Shown piece after piece: positions 16,179 through 24,284 of a stretch of 64,000 bases of DNA; the first letter of the stretch is position 1, and the number at the start of each line of letters is the position of its first letter. Made by a program: the position numbers and the translations under genes. The notes below the pieces were generated by a model. It was not told where the DNA came from and made no database searches. It saw only the letters and a program-made list of their open reading frames with translations. Origin of the DNA: JAXMCK01 sp046349395 (GTDB lineage: Bacteria; Pseudomonadota; Alphaproteobacteria; Geminicoccales; Geminicoccaceae); contig JAXMCK010000003.1 in NCBI GenBank assembly GCA_046349395.1, positions 806,001-870,000 of the forward strand, given 5' to 3'.

Positions 16179-18173
16179 TCAAGCGGCCCGCTCATACCCC
16201 ACCACGATACCCACCAGATCGTCCATGATCTCGTGGATCTGGTAGTCCTTCGGCGTGTAGACGCGGGCGACGCCGGCGGCGAGGAGCTCCTTCTCGTCCT
16301 CGGGGGGGATGATGCCGCCGACGACGACGGGGACGTCGCCGAGGCCGAGGTCGCGCATGCGGCGGAGCACGTCCTTCACCAGGACCAAGTGCGAGCCCGA
16401 GAGGATGGAGAGGCCGACGATGTGCACACCCTCTTCGAGGGCCGCGTTGGCGATGCGGGCGGGGGTGAGGCGGATGCCCTCGTAGACGACCTCCATGCCG
16501 GAATCGCGGGCCGCCACGGCGATCTGCTCGGCCCCGTTGCTGTGGCCGTCCAGGCCGGGCTTGCCGACCAGGATCTTGATGCGGCGGCCGAGCTTGCGCG
16601 AGGCGGCTTCCACCTTCTCGCGGACAGGCGCCAGCACGTCGGCCTCATGGCCGGTGCGGGCACCGGCGACCCCGGTCGGGGCGCGGTACTCGCCGAACAC
16701 CTCGCGCAGGGCCTGCGCCCATTCGCCGGTGGTGACTCCGGCATGGGCACAACCGATCGAGGCCGGCATGACGTTGCGGCCTTCCTGGGCGGCGTTGCGC
16801 AGCTCGGCCAGGGCCTTGGTCACGGCGGCATCGTCGCGGGAGGCGCGGTGCGCCTTGAGGCGCTCGATCTGCTCGCGCTCGGCGGCGGGGTCGACCGAGA
16901 GGAAGCCGGCGTCCTCGCCAGTGGTGAGCGGGCAGGGGGCCGACTCGACGTAGCAGTTCACGCCGACGACCTTCTGCGCCCCGGCGGAGATCGCCTGGAA
17001 GCGGACGGCACTGCTCTCGACGAGACGGCTCTTCATGTAGCCGGCTTCGACGGCGACCAGCGCCCCGCCCATGGCGTCGATGCGGGCCAGCTCGGCCTTC
17101 GCCTCCTCCTTCAGGGCCGCCACCTTGGCGGCGATGACGGTGGAGCCGTCGAAGATGTCCTCATATTCGAGGAGGTCGGTCTCGTAGGCCAGGATCTGCT
17201 GCATGCGCAGCGACCATTGCTGGTCCCAGGGGCGCGGCAGGCCCAGGGCCTCGTTCCAGGCCGGGAGCTGGACGGCGCGGGCGCGCGCCCCCTTGCTCAG
17301 CGTGACGGCCAGCATCTCGAGCAGGATGCGGTAGACGTTGTTCTCGGGCTGCTGCTCGGTGAGGCCCAGGCTGTTCACCTGCACGCCGTAGCGGAAGAGA
17401 CGATACTTCTCCTCGGCGACGCCGTAGCGCTCGCGGCAGATCTCGTCCCACAGCTCGACGAACGCCCGCATCTTGCAGAGCTCGGTGAGGAAGCGGATGC
17501 CGGCGTTGACGAAGAAGGAGACGCGGCCGACGACCTTCGGGAACTCGGCCTCGGGCACCTGGCCGCCGGCCTTGATGGCGTCCAACAGGGCGATCGCGGT
17601 GGCCAGCGCGAAGGCCAGCTCCTGGAACGGTGTCGCACCCGCCTCCTGCAGGTGGTAGCTGCAGACGTTGGTCGGGTTCCACTTCGGGATCTCGCGATAG
17701 GCGAAGGCCACCACGTCGCCGGTCAGCCGCATGCTGGGCTTGGGCGGGAAGATGTAGGTGCCGCGCGAGAGATATTCCTTGATCAGGTCGTTCTGCACCG
17801 TGCCCTGCAGCTTGGCGCGGTTGGCACCCTGCTGCTCGGCAACGGCGACGTAGAGGGCGAGCAGCCAGGGGGCCGTCGCGTTGATCGTCATCGAGGTGTT
17901 CATCTGCTCGAGCGGGATGCCGTCGAACAGCGTCGCCATGTCGCGGATCGAGGTGATGGGGACGCCGACCTTGCCGACCTCGCCCGCCGCCAGCGGGTGA
18001 TCGCTGTCGTAGCCGGTCTGCGTCGGCAGGTCGAAGGCGACCGAGAGGCCGGTCTGACCGCGCGCCAGGTTCGTACGATACAAGGTGTTGCTGGCCGCGG
18101 CCGAGCTGTGCCCGGCATAGGTGCGAAACAGCCAGGGCTGGTCCCGCAGGGAGGCTGAGGCGCTCTGCGACAT
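16179..18173 (-). CDS. ecm: Ethylmalonyl-CoA mutase
   Basis: 664 residues, B12-dependent acyl-CoA mutase. The catalytic barrel begins at the start (PWLFRTYAGHS, then TGLSVAFDLPTQTGYDSDHP). A C-terminal cobalamin domain carries the base-off motif D542-G-H544-x2-G (KPGLDGHSNG), plus LSILSGSH and the PVVVGGIIP strand. It interconverts ethylmalonyl-CoA and methylsuccinyl-CoA. Assignment to Ecm rather than methylmalonyl-CoA mutase rests on divergence from the ccr-mcd pair next to it. Start 18173 is preferred over 18200 because GAAAGGTG is well placed; one CAACAC box overlaps this ribosome site. Confidence 0.9.
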   Translation of the reverse strand: MSQSASASLRDQPWLFRTYAGHSSAAASNTLYRTNLARGQTGLSVAFDLPTQTGYDSDHPLAAGEVGKVGVPITSIRDMATLFDGIPLEQMNTSMTINATAPWLLALYVAVAEQQGANRAKLQGTVQNDLIKEYLSRGTYIFPPKPSMRLTGDVVAFAYREIPKWNPTNVCSYHLQEAGATPFQELAFALATAIALLDAIKAGGQVPEAEFPKVVGRVSFFVNAGIRFLTELCKMRAFVELWDEICRERYGVAEEKYRLFRYGVQVNSLGLTEQQPENNVYRILLEMLAVTLSKGARARAVQLPAWNEALGLPRPWDQQWSLRMQQILAYETDLLEYEDIFDGSTVIAAKVAALKEEAKAELARIDAMGGALVAVEAGYMKSRLVESSAVRFQAISAGAQKVVGVNCYVESAPCPLTTGEDAGFLSVDPAAEREQIERLKAHRASRDDAAVTKALAELRNAAQEGRNVMPASIGCAHAGVTTGEWAQALREVFGEYRAPTGVAGARTGHEADVLAPVREKVEAASRKLGRRIKILVGKPGLDGHSNGAEQIAVAARDSGMEVVYEGIRLTPARIANAALEEGVHIVGLSILSGSHLVLVKDVLRRMRDLGLGDVPVVVGGIIPPEDEKELLAAGVARVYTPKDYQIHEIMDDLVGIVVGYERAA

Positions 18174-18349
18174 TTCAACACCTTTCTGGCGCTGCAACAT
18201 GGCCCGCTTTCAACACTTCCCGAGCCGAGACGTTGTGCGGGCTCGCGGTGCTAACACTTTTGCTGCGTTTGCGTCAAAGGTGTTTTCGTGTTGACGCCCA
18301 ACACTTATCGTGACAGGTGTCCGCGCCGTGAACGAGCCCGTGATGTGAG
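18174..18349. promoter_or_regulatory. ecm/ccr divergent control region with repeated CAACAC boxes
   Basis: In 176 bases the half-site AACAC followed by pyrimidines recurs: CAACACCTTT 18176-18185, CAACACTTCC 18211-18220, TAACACTTTT 18252-18261, AAAGGTGTTT (reverse) 18276-18285, and an inverted pair GTGTTG (18288-18293)-N5-CAACAC (18299-18304). The first box overlaps the ecm ribosome site. This looks like an operator array for a DNA-binding regulator, possibly the HTH domain encoded at the 5' end of ccr. No canonical sigma70 boxes were assigned. Confidence 0.6.
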
Positions 18350-19942
18350 ATGAGCAAAGACACCGTCGAGCAGGTCATCCGCAAATTCGGCTCCCAACAG
18401 CGCGTCGCCGAGCTGCTGGGCATCTGGCAGACGGCGGTCAGCGGCTGGGTGCGGCGCGGGGCCATCCCGGCGCGCCGCCAGGAGGAGCTGCTGCTGATCG
18501 CCCGGCGCGAGGGCGTCGACCTCCTGCCGGCCGACTTCTTCGGCGAAGTGGAGGTCGCGGACGGCACCCACGGGCGCATCCATCATCCGCGACCAAGTAC
18601 CGCCTCCTACATCAGCCTCGAACAGGGACATCGTCTGGCCATGACCCCCCCGAACACAGCCGAAGTGATCGAATTGAAGAAGCCGGCCGTGAACCGCGTC
18701 GAGAACAAGGACCTGTACGAGATCGGCGAGATCCCGCCGCTCGGCCACGTCCCCGCCAACATGTACGCCTGGGTGATCCGCAAGGACCGCCACGGCGAGC
18801 CGCTCTCGGCGATGCAGCAGGAAGTCGTGCCGACCCACCAGATCGGCGACGACGAGTGCCTCGTCATGGTGATGGCGGGGGGCGTGAACTACAACGGCGT
18901 GTGGGCGGCGCTGGGCAAGCCCATCTCCGTGCTCGACGTGCACAAGCAGCCCTACCACATCGCCGGGTCGGATGCGGCCGGCGTCGTCTGGGCGGTCGGC
19001 TCCAAGGTGAAGCGGTGGAAGGTCGGCGACGAGGTCGTCGTCCACTGCAACCAGGACGACGGCGACGACGAGGAGTGCAACGGCGGCGATCCGATGAACT
19101 CGCCGAGCCAGCGTATCTGGGGCTACGAGACGCCGGACGGCAGCTTCGCCCAGTTCTGTCGGGTGCAGTCGCGCCAGCTGATGCCGCGGCCGAAGCACCT
19201 CACCTGGGAAGAGGCCGCCTGCTACACGCTGGTGCTGGCGACCGCCTATCGGATGCTGTTCGGCCACCCGCCGCACGGCCTGAAGCCCGGTGACAACGTC
19301 CTGGTGTGGGGCGGTGCCGGCGGTCTCGGCTCGATGGCGATCCAGCTCATCGCGGCTTCGGGCGGCAACGCGATCGCCGTCATCTCCGAGGAGGACAAGC
19401 GCGACTTCGTCCTTTCGCTCGGTGCGAAGGGGGCGATCAACCGCAAGGACTTCAACTGCTGGGGCCAGCTGCCCGACGTCGACGACGCCGAAGGCTACGC
19501 CCAGTACATGAAGGAAGTGCGCAAGTTCGGTGGTGCGATCTGGGCCATCACCGGCAAGGGTGTCGACGTCGACATGGTGTTCGAGCACCCGGGCGAGACG
19601 ACGTTTCCGGTCTCGGCCTTCGTCGTCAAGCGAGGCGGCATGGTCGTCATCTGTGCCGGCACCACCGGCTACAACCTGACTTTCGACGCGCGCTTCATGT
19701 GGATGCGCCAGAAGCGCCTGCAGGGCAGCCACTTCGCCAACCTGAAACAGGCCTCGGCGGCCAACAAGTTCGTGCTGAACCGCCAGGTCGATCCCTGCAT
19801 GTCCGAGGTGTTCTCCTGGGCGGACATCCCGCGCGCGCACATGAAGATGTGGAAGAACCAGCACAAGCCCGGGAACATGGCGGTGCTGGTGCAGGCGAAG
19901 CGGCCGGGTCTGCGCACCCTCGAGGAGGCGATGGAAGACTGA
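18350..19942 (+). CDS. ccr: Crotonyl-CoA carboxylase/reductase with N-terminal helix-turn-helix domain
   Basis: 530 residues. From about residue 110 (KDLYEIGEIPPLGHVP) it is a typical Ccr: QPYHIAGSDAAG, NQDDGDDEECNGGDP, Rossmann motif VWGGAGGLGS near 318, and VFEHPGETTFPVS. Ccr reductively carboxylates crotonyl-CoA to ethylmalonyl-CoA with NADPH. The usual enzyme has about 430 residues. Residues 1-65 here are a carph-isopro/YdaS-like HTH (FGSQQRVAELLGIWQTAVSG, then GAIPARRQEELLLIARREGVDLLPADFF), followed by a loose linker to an internal ATG at 18641. The frame is open throughout, so either a true fusion or an HTH gene whose stop was lost. Internal initiation would give a normal-size Ccr, but its ribosome site is weak. 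Confidence 0.9.
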   Translation: MSKDTVEQVIRKFGSQQRVAELLGIWQTAVSGWVRRGAIPARRQEELLLIARREGVDLLPADFFGEVEVADGTHGRIHHPRPSTASYISLEQGHRLAMTPPNTAEVIELKKPAVNRVENKDLYEIGEIPPLGHVPANMYAWVIRKDRHGEPLSAMQQEVVPTHQIGDDECLVMVMAGGVNYNGVWAALGKPISVLDVHKQPYHIAGSDAAGVVWAVGSKVKRWKVGDEVVVHCNQDDGDDEECNGGDPMNSPSQRIWGYETPDGSFAQFCRVQSRQLMPRPKHLTWEEAACYTLVLATAYRMLFGHPPHGLKPGDNVLVWGGAGGLGSMAIQLIAASGGNAIAVISEEDKRDFVLSLGAKGAINRKDFNCWGQLPDVDDAEGYAQYMKEVRKFGGAIWAITGKGVDVDMVFEHPGETTFPVSAFVVKRGGMVVICAGTTGYNLTFDARFMWMRQKRLQGSHFANLKQASAANKFVLNRQVDPCMSEVFSWADIPRAHMKMWKNQHKPGNMAVLVQAKRPGLRTLEEAMED

Positions 19943-21606
19943 TGGCCGCGAACCTGGCTCATGCCCCGAGCGAGAAGCAGCTGCTCGACCTGACCAAGGG
20001 CGCCCTCAAGGACGCCCAGGGTCTGCTGCAGGCGGCGACCAACACCCTGCGTGCCCGGCTGGTGCCGGGCGGGCGGCTCGATGCCGCCAAGTTCGAGCGC
20101 GAGCAGCACGCGGCCCACGGCCTCGCCTGGCTGCAGGTCTACGTCCAGGCCCTGCAGCAGATGCAGGACTGGGCGGAGCACCTGACCGGTGCCGGCCGCT
20201 TCCGCGAGCTCGAGCAGCTGATGCTGCAGGCGGCCTTCGGCGAGTATCTCGCCCGGATCGCCGGCGGCATCCCGATGAGCCAGGGTGAGATGGTGCGCCC
20301 GCACGATCTGCACCTGCACGACCAGGCGGTGGCGGCATTCCTCACGCCGGGCGTGCAGCGGCTGATCGAGACCGGCAACACCGACGAGGTGCGCCTGCGC
20401 ATCGCCGAGCTGATCGCCGACGGCGATTTCGGCGAGTGGGGTCTGGAAGACGACACCCTCGACATGATGCGCGAGCAGTTCCGCCGCTTCTCCGACGACA
20501 AGGTCATTCCCTTCGCCCATGGCTGGCACGAGCGCGACGAGCTGATCCCGATCGGCCTGATCGAGGAGCTCTCCGAGCTCGGCGTGTTCGGGCTTACGAT
20601 CCCGGAGGAGAACGGCGGCTTGGGGCTCGGCAAGGTAGCGATGTGCGTCGTCACCGAGGAGCTCTCGCGGGGCTATATCGGCGTCGGCTCGCTCGGCACC
20701 CGCTCCGAGATCGCGGGCGAGCTGATCCGCCTCGGCGGCACGGCCGAGCAGAAGGAAAAGTATCTCCCGAAGCTGGCATCGGGCGAGATCCTGCCGACGG
20801 CCGTCTTCACCGAGCCCAACACCGGCTCGGACCTCGCCTCGCTCACCACACGCGCGGTCCGCAAGGACGGCAATTTCGTGGTGACGGGGGCCAAGACCTG
20901 GATCACGCACGCAGCCCGCGCCGATCTCATGACCCTCTTGGTTCGGACCAACCCGGACGAGAAGGGCTATCGCGGCCTCTCCATGCTGCTGGCCGAGAAG
21001 CCCCGCGGCACGGACGCTGATCCGTTCCCGATCGAGGGTCTCTCCGGCGGCGAGATCCACGTCCTCGGCTACCGGGGCATGAAGGAGTACACGCTCTCCT
21101 TCGACGGCTTCGTCGTTCCCGAGGGCCAGCTGCTGGGCGGCGAGGAAGGCCAGGGCTTCAAGCAGCTCATGGCGACCTTCGAGGGGGCACGCATCCAGAC
21201 GGCGGCCCGGGCCATCGGCGTCGCCCGCCGGGCATTGGAGTTGGGCCTGCGCTACTCCAAGGAGCGAATCCAGTTCGGCAAGCCGCTGCTGGCCTTCCCG
21301 CGGGTCGCCGGCAAGCTCGCCTGGATGGCGGTCGAGATCATGATCGCCCGCCAGCTGACGCTGCACTCGGCACGCGAGAAGGACGCCGAGCACCGCTGCG
21401 ACCTGGAGGCGGGTCTCGCGAAGCTCCTGGGCGCCCAGGTCGCCTGGGCGTGCGCCGACAATGCCTTGCAGGTGCACGGCGGAAACGGGTACGCAGAGGA
21501 ATACGAGATCAGCCGCGTGCTCTGCGACGCGCGCATCCTCAACATCTTCGAGGGTGCGGCGGAAATCCAGGCGCAGGTCATCGCACGACGGCTGCTGGCC
21601 GACTGA
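19942..21606 (+). CDS. mcd: (2S)-methylsuccinyl-CoA dehydrogenase
   Basis: 554 residues. About 160 residues of alpha-helical N-terminal extension precede a full acyl-CoA dehydrogenase (VFTEPNTGSDLASL, VTGAKTWITHA, ERIQFGKPLLAFPRVAGKLA, LQVHGGNGYAEEYEISRVLCDARILNIFEG). The long N-terminus and position after ccr identify Mcd, which oxidises methylsuccinyl-CoA to mesaconyl-CoA with FAD. The start shares one base with the ccr stop (TGATG), so the two are coupled. Longer reading frames starting inside ccr are shadows. Confidence 0.92.
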   Translation: MAANLAHAPSEKQLLDLTKGALKDAQGLLQAATNTLRARLVPGGRLDAAKFEREQHAAHGLAWLQVYVQALQQMQDWAEHLTGAGRFRELEQLMLQAAFGEYLARIAGGIPMSQGEMVRPHDLHLHDQAVAAFLTPGVQRLIETGNTDEVRLRIAELIADGDFGEWGLEDDTLDMMREQFRRFSDDKVIPFAHGWHERDELIPIGLIEELSELGVFGLTIPEENGGLGLGKVAMCVVTEELSRGYIGVGSLGTRSEIAGELIRLGGTAEQKEKYLPKLASGEILPTAVFTEPNTGSDLASLTTRAVRKDGNFVVTGAKTWITHAARADLMTLLVRTNPDEKGYRGLSMLLAEKPRGTDADPFPIEGLSGGEIHVLGYRGMKEYTLSFDGFVVPEGQLLGGEEGQGFKQLMATFEGARIQTAARAIGVARRALELGLRYSKERIQFGKPLLAFPRVAGKLAWMAVEIMIARQLTLHSAREKDAEHRCDLEAGLAKLLGAQVAWACADNALQVHGGNGYAEEYEISRVLCDARILNIFEGAAEIQAQVIARRLLAD

Positions 21607-21738
21607 TCGGGCCGAGTAGAGCGGGGGAGGAGATGCGACGGCGGTCGGACCAACCGACCGCCGGCATCAATTTGGTGCGCCCAACTTCGTGGACTGCAGG
21701 TGCTGGACCGACCGACGGCCGCTGACTACTTTCGTGTC

Positions 21739-21942
21739 ATGACCGAGCCGACCGATCACACCTTGGCGCTGCTGCGCCGCATGGATGCCAAGCTATACAG
21801 GATCCAGTCCGACGTGACCGACCTTCGGGGCCGGCTGCAACGGGTCGAGGGCCGGCTGACCAGCGTCGACGCTCGGCTTGGTGTCCTCCGATTGGCGAGG
21901 ATCGAGGACGTCATTGTCCTGGCGGAACCGCAGGCCGAGTGA
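21739..21942 (+). CDS. Small coiled-coil protein, unknown
   Basis: 67 residues from the ATG at 21739. Nearly all of it is one charged amphipathic helix (LRRMDAKLYRIQSDVTDLRGRLQRVEGRLTSV) that should dimerise as a coiled coil. Small proteins of this pattern are widespread in alphaproteobacteria, commonly beside DUF29 or toxin-antitoxin genes. Function unknown. It abuts the DUF29 gene downstream. Confidence 0.5.
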   Translation: MTEPTDHTLALLRRMDAKLYRIQSDVTDLRGRLQRVEGRLTSVDARLGVLRLARIEDVIVLAEPQAE

Positions 21943-21944
21943 GC

Positions 21945-22424
21945 ATGGCGGCTAACCCGGACAGGCTCTACGACACCGACTTCTACGCCTGGACCCGGCG
22001 CCAGGCAGAGGAGCTACGCCGCCTCAAGGACCTGCGGCTGAACGTCGAACTCGATCTCGACCATGTCGCCGAGGAGATCGAGGATTTGGGAACCTCGGAG
22101 CGTGATGCCTGCCGCAGCCAGGTCGAACGGATCCTGGAGCACTTTCTGAAGCTGGCCTACTCACCGGCTCCCCAACCGCGGCGCGGGTGGCAACGCTCCA
22201 TCGTGGAAGCGCGCTCGGTGCTGGAGAACAAGCTCTCGGCGTCGATCCGACGTGATGTGGAGCAGCAGATGCCCCGGCTCTACCGCAGCGCCCGTCGCGC
22301 CGCGATCCTGGCGCTGGAGGAGTACGACGAAGCGGAAGCCGCCCGGCTGCTGCCGGAGTCGGGTGTGTGGACGTTGGATGACGTCCTCCGCGACGACTGG
22401 TACCCGGCGTCGCAGCTCGCTTAA
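21945..22424 (+). CDS. DUF29-domain protein
   Basis: 159 residues. DUF29 signature: N-terminal LYDTDFYAWTRRQAEELRRLKD, then LDLDHVAEEIEDLGTSERDACRSQVERILEHFLKLAYSP, ending WTLDDVLRDDWYP. All-helical cytoplasmic protein of unknown function, often present in several copies in cyanobacteria and alphaproteobacteria. A GTG two codons earlier overlaps the upstream stop and could also be the start. Confidence 0.85.
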   Translation: MAANPDRLYDTDFYAWTRRQAEELRRLKDLRLNVELDLDHVAEEIEDLGTSERDACRSQVERILEHFLKLAYSPAPQPRRGWQRSIVEARSVLENKLSASIRRDVEQQMPRLYRSARRAAILALEEYDEAEAARLLPESGVWTLDDVLRDDWYPASQLA

Positions 22425-22448
22425 GCCCGTATCCGGCCGTTGCCTGCG

Positions 22449-22715
22449 TCATCGGGGATTGGACGCATAACCGTCGAACGCCTGAAGGACATGGTGCCGA
22501 GGCCGAAACTCAGCCTTCTCCGCCGATCCGCTCAGCCGCTCGGAGTATGCAGCCTCTCGATCGAAGCGCTCGATGTCCGGCGGCCAATTCAGCGCGAGCA
22601 ACCGCGCCAGCGCTGCACGTTGCTCGGGCGTTAATCGATCTGGTCGGTCCAAGACCGGCGGCCGGCGGGCCACTGGCTCGTCATCACGCGAAGTGCTGGT
22701 TTCGATATCGGTCAT
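22449..22715 (-). CDS. C-terminal half of a Phd-like antitoxin (probable fragment)
   Basis: 88 residues from an ATG at 22715. The segment LTPEQRAALARLLALNWPPDIERFDREAAYSERL aligns with the C-terminal part of the intact antitoxin 0.8 kb downstream (LTSEQRTALGRLLSTNMPLGIERLDREEAYSDRL). The DNA-binding Phd/YefM N-terminus is missing and replaced by a polar stretch, and no toxin gene follows. Likely the remnant of a second antitoxin copy. Confidence 0.5.
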   Translation of the reverse strand: MTDIETSTSRDDEPVARRPPVLDRPDRLTPEQRAALARLLALNWPPDIERFDREAAYSERLSGSAEKAEFRPRHHVLQAFDGYASNPR

Positions 22716-22843
22716 CGCGAACTCAAGAAATTGCCTCAATGCTGGACATCAACGCCATAGGGCAAGCCTACCGCTGGGCCGCCTCGTCGCATACTATTCA
22801 TCGGCCGTGATGCGGGACCGGATCACGGCAAAGGAAGTGGTGC

Positions 22844-23134
22844 ATGGCAGACGACGACACCAGAACCGCTTCGCTGGACGAGATCAGGCGAATGCGCGCG
22901 AAAGGCCTGACGAAAGCGACCCCGCCTGATGCGCCCGAGATCGAGCTCGACGAGGAGTTCTGGCGCAACGCCCGGATCGTGAGCACCGCCGCAGTCCGCA
23001 AGACTTCGGTGCATCTGCGCATCGACCCGGAAACCTTCGCGTTCTTTCGTGCGGGCGGGAAAGGCCACCTCACCCGCATGGCGAAGGTGCTGAAGGCGTA
23101 CGCCAAGGGCCATCACGAGGCCGTCGAAAAGTAA
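22844..23134 (+). CDS. brnA: BrnA-family antitoxin, orphan
   Basis: 96 residues, preceded by AAGGAAG. The BrnA pattern is visible: DAPEIELDEEFWRNARIV, then a ribbon-helix-helix-like C-terminus (KTSVHLRIDPETFAFFRAGGKGHLTRMAKVLKAYAKGH). BrnA neutralises the BrnT ribonuclease toxin and represses the operon. brnT would be expected immediately upstream, but only about 100 non-coding bases separate this gene from the antitoxin fragment. Its 3' end overlaps the truncated PIN-toxin frame on the other strand by 22 bases. Confidence 0.7.
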   Translation: MADDDTRTASLDEIRRMRAKGLTKATPPDAPEIELDEEFWRNARIVSTAAVRKTSVHLRIDPETFAFFRAGGKGHLTRMAKVLKAYAKGHHEAVEK

Positions 23135-23307
23135 CCGATAGCGATGACGAAAAGCTCGCCCAGCCTCTGCACCGACAGGACGTAGCGACCTGTCAGAGCG
23201 GCGCGTTCGGCGACCTCCCTGGCACGCGGTTGGCGCAGCGGCTTCCGGCCGTCGAATAGGTAGATCAGGACGTTCGTATCGAGCCCGAAACGCTCAGCCG
23301 CCACCAC
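23113..23307 (-). pseudogene. Truncated VapC-like PIN-domain toxin
   Basis: 64 residues against about 130 in an intact VapC. The start (GTG, overlapping the antitoxin stop) leads into the PIN motif FGLDTNVLIYLFDG with the first catalytic Asp. The sequence continues to SVQRLGELFVI, then diverges and stops exactly where the 3' end of brnA lies on the other strand. The second half with the remaining acidic residues is gone, so it should be inactive. The junction looks like a deletion or recombination scar. Confidence 0.65.
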
Positions 23308-23572
23308 CGATGCGCCCCAGCCGGTCGGAATAAGCCTCCTCGCGATCGAGGCGCTCGATGCCGAGAGGCATGTTCGTGGAGAGCAGCCGCCCTAGGGCGG
23401 TGCGTTGCTCGGACGTCAGCTGCGGCGGTCGGTCCTCGGCCGGCAGCAGTCGTGCCACGGGTTTGCCGTGCCGCAGGACGACGAATCCCTGCCCCGTTTG
23501 CTCGACCCGCCGGACGAGCTCGGAAAATCGCTGATTGGCGTCGCGCAAGTTGATGGTGGGGAGGTCGGTCAT
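23294..23572 (-). CDS. Phd/YefM-type antitoxin
   Basis: 92 residues from the ATG at 23572. N-terminus TINLRDANQRFSELVRRVEQTGQGFVVLRHGKPVARLLP is the Phd/YefM DNA-binding fold; the C-terminal half is the toxin-binding arm. It precedes and overlaps the truncated PIN toxin by 14 bases, the vapBC order. With the toxin broken it may persist only as a regulator or relic. Confidence 0.75.
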   Translation of the reverse strand: MTDLPTINLRDANQRFSELVRRVEQTGQGFVVLRHGKPVARLLPAEDRPPQLTSEQRTALGRLLSTNMPLGIERLDREEAYSDRLGRIGGGG

Positions 23573-23830
23573 TTTTGGCTCCGCAGGCGTGGTGCCATGA
23601 AGGACATGTCCGGCAGGCGGGCAAGCCTGTGATCGGTCTACTCGCTGCTCTTCCTGCGAAAAGCGTCTGCCGGCACTCTGTCGCGTGGACAGAATCGTCG
23701 ATGTCTCTGCGAACGCTGGGCGATCCACCACCAGACCCGGTAGGCGCAGTCGCCAGGGCGCTCGCACGGGCAACTCGGGCAACCGCTACCCGTTGCGTGG
23801 CATGAACGGGACCAACCAAGGGCGGATCGC

Positions 23831-24235
23831 ATGCAGCTTCCCAAGAACACCACCATCGCCGTCGCCGACGGCACCAAGCTCCATCTGTTCCGCAACACCG
23901 GTGACGAGGCGCATCCCAAGCTCACGGCACTGCCCGAGCCTGCCATCGGTGGCGACAACAAGAGTGCTGGCGTCCACCACTCCAGCAGTTCCGCCAACCC
24001 CAACGATAGTCGCCTGGAAGAAGACAGCTTCGCTGCCGCCACCGCCGACTGGCTCAACAAGGAAATCCTCGGTCACCGCATCGACGACCTCGTCGTCATC
24101 GCGGCGCCCAAATCACTGGGAGAATTGCGCAAGCACTATCACAAGGCGTTGCAGGGCAAGCTGCTCTACGAACTGGCCAAGGATCTGACCGGCCACTCGA
24201 TCGCCGACATCGAGGTCGCGCTGGCGAAGGCCTGA
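23831..24235 (+). CDS. Host-attachment-protein family (baeRF-like)
   Basis: 134 residues. Family features: N-terminal TTIAVADGTKLHLFRNTGDEA, an acidic ADWLNKEI helix, and the C-terminal block LVVIAAPKSLGELRKHYHKALQGKLLYELAKDLTGHSIADIE. The family was named after a plant-attachment gene of Agrobacterium and belongs with archaeal/bacterial release-factor-like folds; its biochemical role is uncertain. Stand-alone gene. Confidence 0.75.
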   Translation: MQLPKNTTIAVADGTKLHLFRNTGDEAHPKLTALPEPAIGGDNKSAGVHHSSSSANPNDSRLEEDSFAAATADWLNKEILGHRIDDLVVIAAPKSLGELRKHYHKALQGKLLYELAKDLTGHSIADIEVALAKA

Positions 24236-24284
24236 CCGGAGCTCAAGCAATCGCCTCGCCGCCGTCTTTCGCCACCGCCCACCC

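Noticed and set aside
16179..18173. Long plus-strand open frame (over 700 codons) across the ecm gene
   Set aside because: It is the antisense shadow of ecm; composition is Gly/Asp/His/Leu-rich with no motifs, as expected from reverse reading of high-GC codons.
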